A stretch of 5,424 nucleotides of DNA from an uncultured Lachnospiraceae bacterium (GTDB taxonomy: Bacteria; Bacillota; Clostridia; Lachnospirales; Lachnospiraceae): positions 1 to 5,424 of the forward strand of contig CAMNGO010000147.1 of assembly GCA_946538445.1 (NCBI GenBank), given 5' to 3'. Shown here piece after piece: positions 4,955 to 5,424 of the stretch. Within the stretch, counting starts at the first letter, position 1. Each line of letters starts with the position of its first letter. Both the position numbers and the translations under genes were made by a program. The notes beneath the pieces were generated by a model. That model was not told the origin of the DNA. It saw nothing but the letters and a program-made list of their open reading frames with translations, and did not search any database.

Positions 4955-5424
4955 TTAGACCGGGTAGGCGGCATTTTCCGTGTCCGCCTTATCCGGATCG
5001 ATCTTATTCTGCTGGGCAGCCCGGTAACGGAAGAACTCTTCTGCTACCTGCGGGAAGAGGGCATAGCTCAGTACGTCTTCTTCCTGCTGCTTCCACTGGG
5101 CCATCTCTGTCTCCAGCTTCTCCAGCTGGGGTTCGATCAGGTCTGCCGGACGGCAGGTGATAGGTTCTTCATCCCCGATGGCTTTCTTCTGTACCTCCGG
5201 GTTCACCGGTTTTACAGTCTGGCCGTACTCTCCCTTCAGGAGGGCCTTGGATTCCTTGGTGATCATCTTATAGCGTTCACCGGTCAGGACATTCAGGACG
5301 GCCTGGGTACCTACGATCTGGGAGGACGGAGTAACCAATGGGGGTTCTCCATAGTCTTTTCTCACCTTGGGAACTTCATCCAGCACTTCGTAGAAGCGGT
5401 CGGAAGCTCCCTGTTCCTTCAGCT
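4955..5424 (-). CDS. oadA: Biotin-dependent carboxyltransferase, C-terminal part (oxaloacetate decarboxylase alpha / pyruvate carboxylase subunit B type), 5' end beyond window
   Basis: The reading frame is open to the right edge; 155 C-terminal residues are visible, beginning LKEQGASDRFYEVLDEVPKV. It matches the conserved carboxylase (PYC_OADA) region: GEPPLVTPSSQIVGTQAVLN, TGERYKMITKE, and then GDEEPITCRPADLIEP. The catalytic TIM barrel with its metal site and carbamylated lysine lies outside the window. These enzymes transfer CO2 between carboxybiotin and pyruvate or oxaloacetate. After the domain comes a charged helical tail (LEKLETEMAQWKQQEED) ending DTENAAYPV. No biotinyl domain with an AMKM site is present, so the biotin carrier must be a separate protein, as in multi-subunit Na+-pumping decarboxylases. 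A GTG at 5386 is an internal valine, not a start. The symbol is the best family guess: with only the C-terminus, OadA, PycB and methylmalonyl-CoA carboxyltransferase 5S are not separable. A terminator follows. Confidence 0.88.
   Translation of the reverse strand, partial: LKEQGASDRFYEVLDEVPKVRKDYGEPPLVTPSSQIVGTQAVLNVLTGERYKMITKESKALLKGEYGQTVKPVNPEVQKKAIGDEEPITCRPADLIEPQLEKLETEMAQWKQQEEDVLSYALFPQVAEEFFRYRAAQQNKIDPDKADTENAAYPV

Overview
This 5.4 kb window looks like ordinary chromosome from a low-to-mid GC Firmicute of the class Clostridia, most likely the family Lachnospiraceae. The evidence is an IreB (UPF0297) gene directly followed by ruvX, a NifZ-type cysteine desulfurase paired with a ThiI that has no rhodanese domain, strong AGGAGG-type ribosome binding sites, and an HPr-like small protein of a type I associate with this family. 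No mobile element, phage gene, CRISPR array, tRNA or rRNA is visible. The genus assignment is inference from protein style only.

Layout from right to left, following the dominant minus strand. (1) 5424-4955: C-terminal 155 residues of a biotin-dependent carboxyltransferase (oxaloacetate decarboxylase alpha / pyruvate carboxylase B type), ended by a GC-rich hairpin at 4870-4901. (2) 4773-2426: a two-gene operon of a cysteine desulfurase and ThiI, with its own well-formed promoter at 4806-4834 and a terminator at 2398-2420. (3) 2109-2351 on the plus strand: an 80-residue HPr-fold protein that lacks the phosphorylatable active-site histidine but keeps the regulatory serine motif. It converges on thiI and shares the terminator with it. 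(4) 1983-1: mtaB, ireB and ruvX, all minus strand. ireB also appears to have its own promoter (626-655), and ruvX overlaps ireB by four bases and runs off the left edge.

The common theme is tRNA sulfur modification. The desulfurase and ThiI together would make 4-thiouridine at tRNA position 8, and MtaB adds a methylthio group to t6A37. IreB and RuvX belong to a conserved Firmicutes cluster that links Ser/Thr-kinase signalling with an RNase H-fold nuclease. The HPr-like protein is the most interesting gene: by its residues it resembles a regulatory, Crh-like HPr rather than a sugar-transport phosphocarrier.

I found no clear new multi-gene system. The points worth a second look are the His-less HPr, an Ala in place of the conserved Glu in the RuvX DERLTT motif, a Pro-to-Val change in an MtaB radical-SAM motif, and a few regulatory arrangements.
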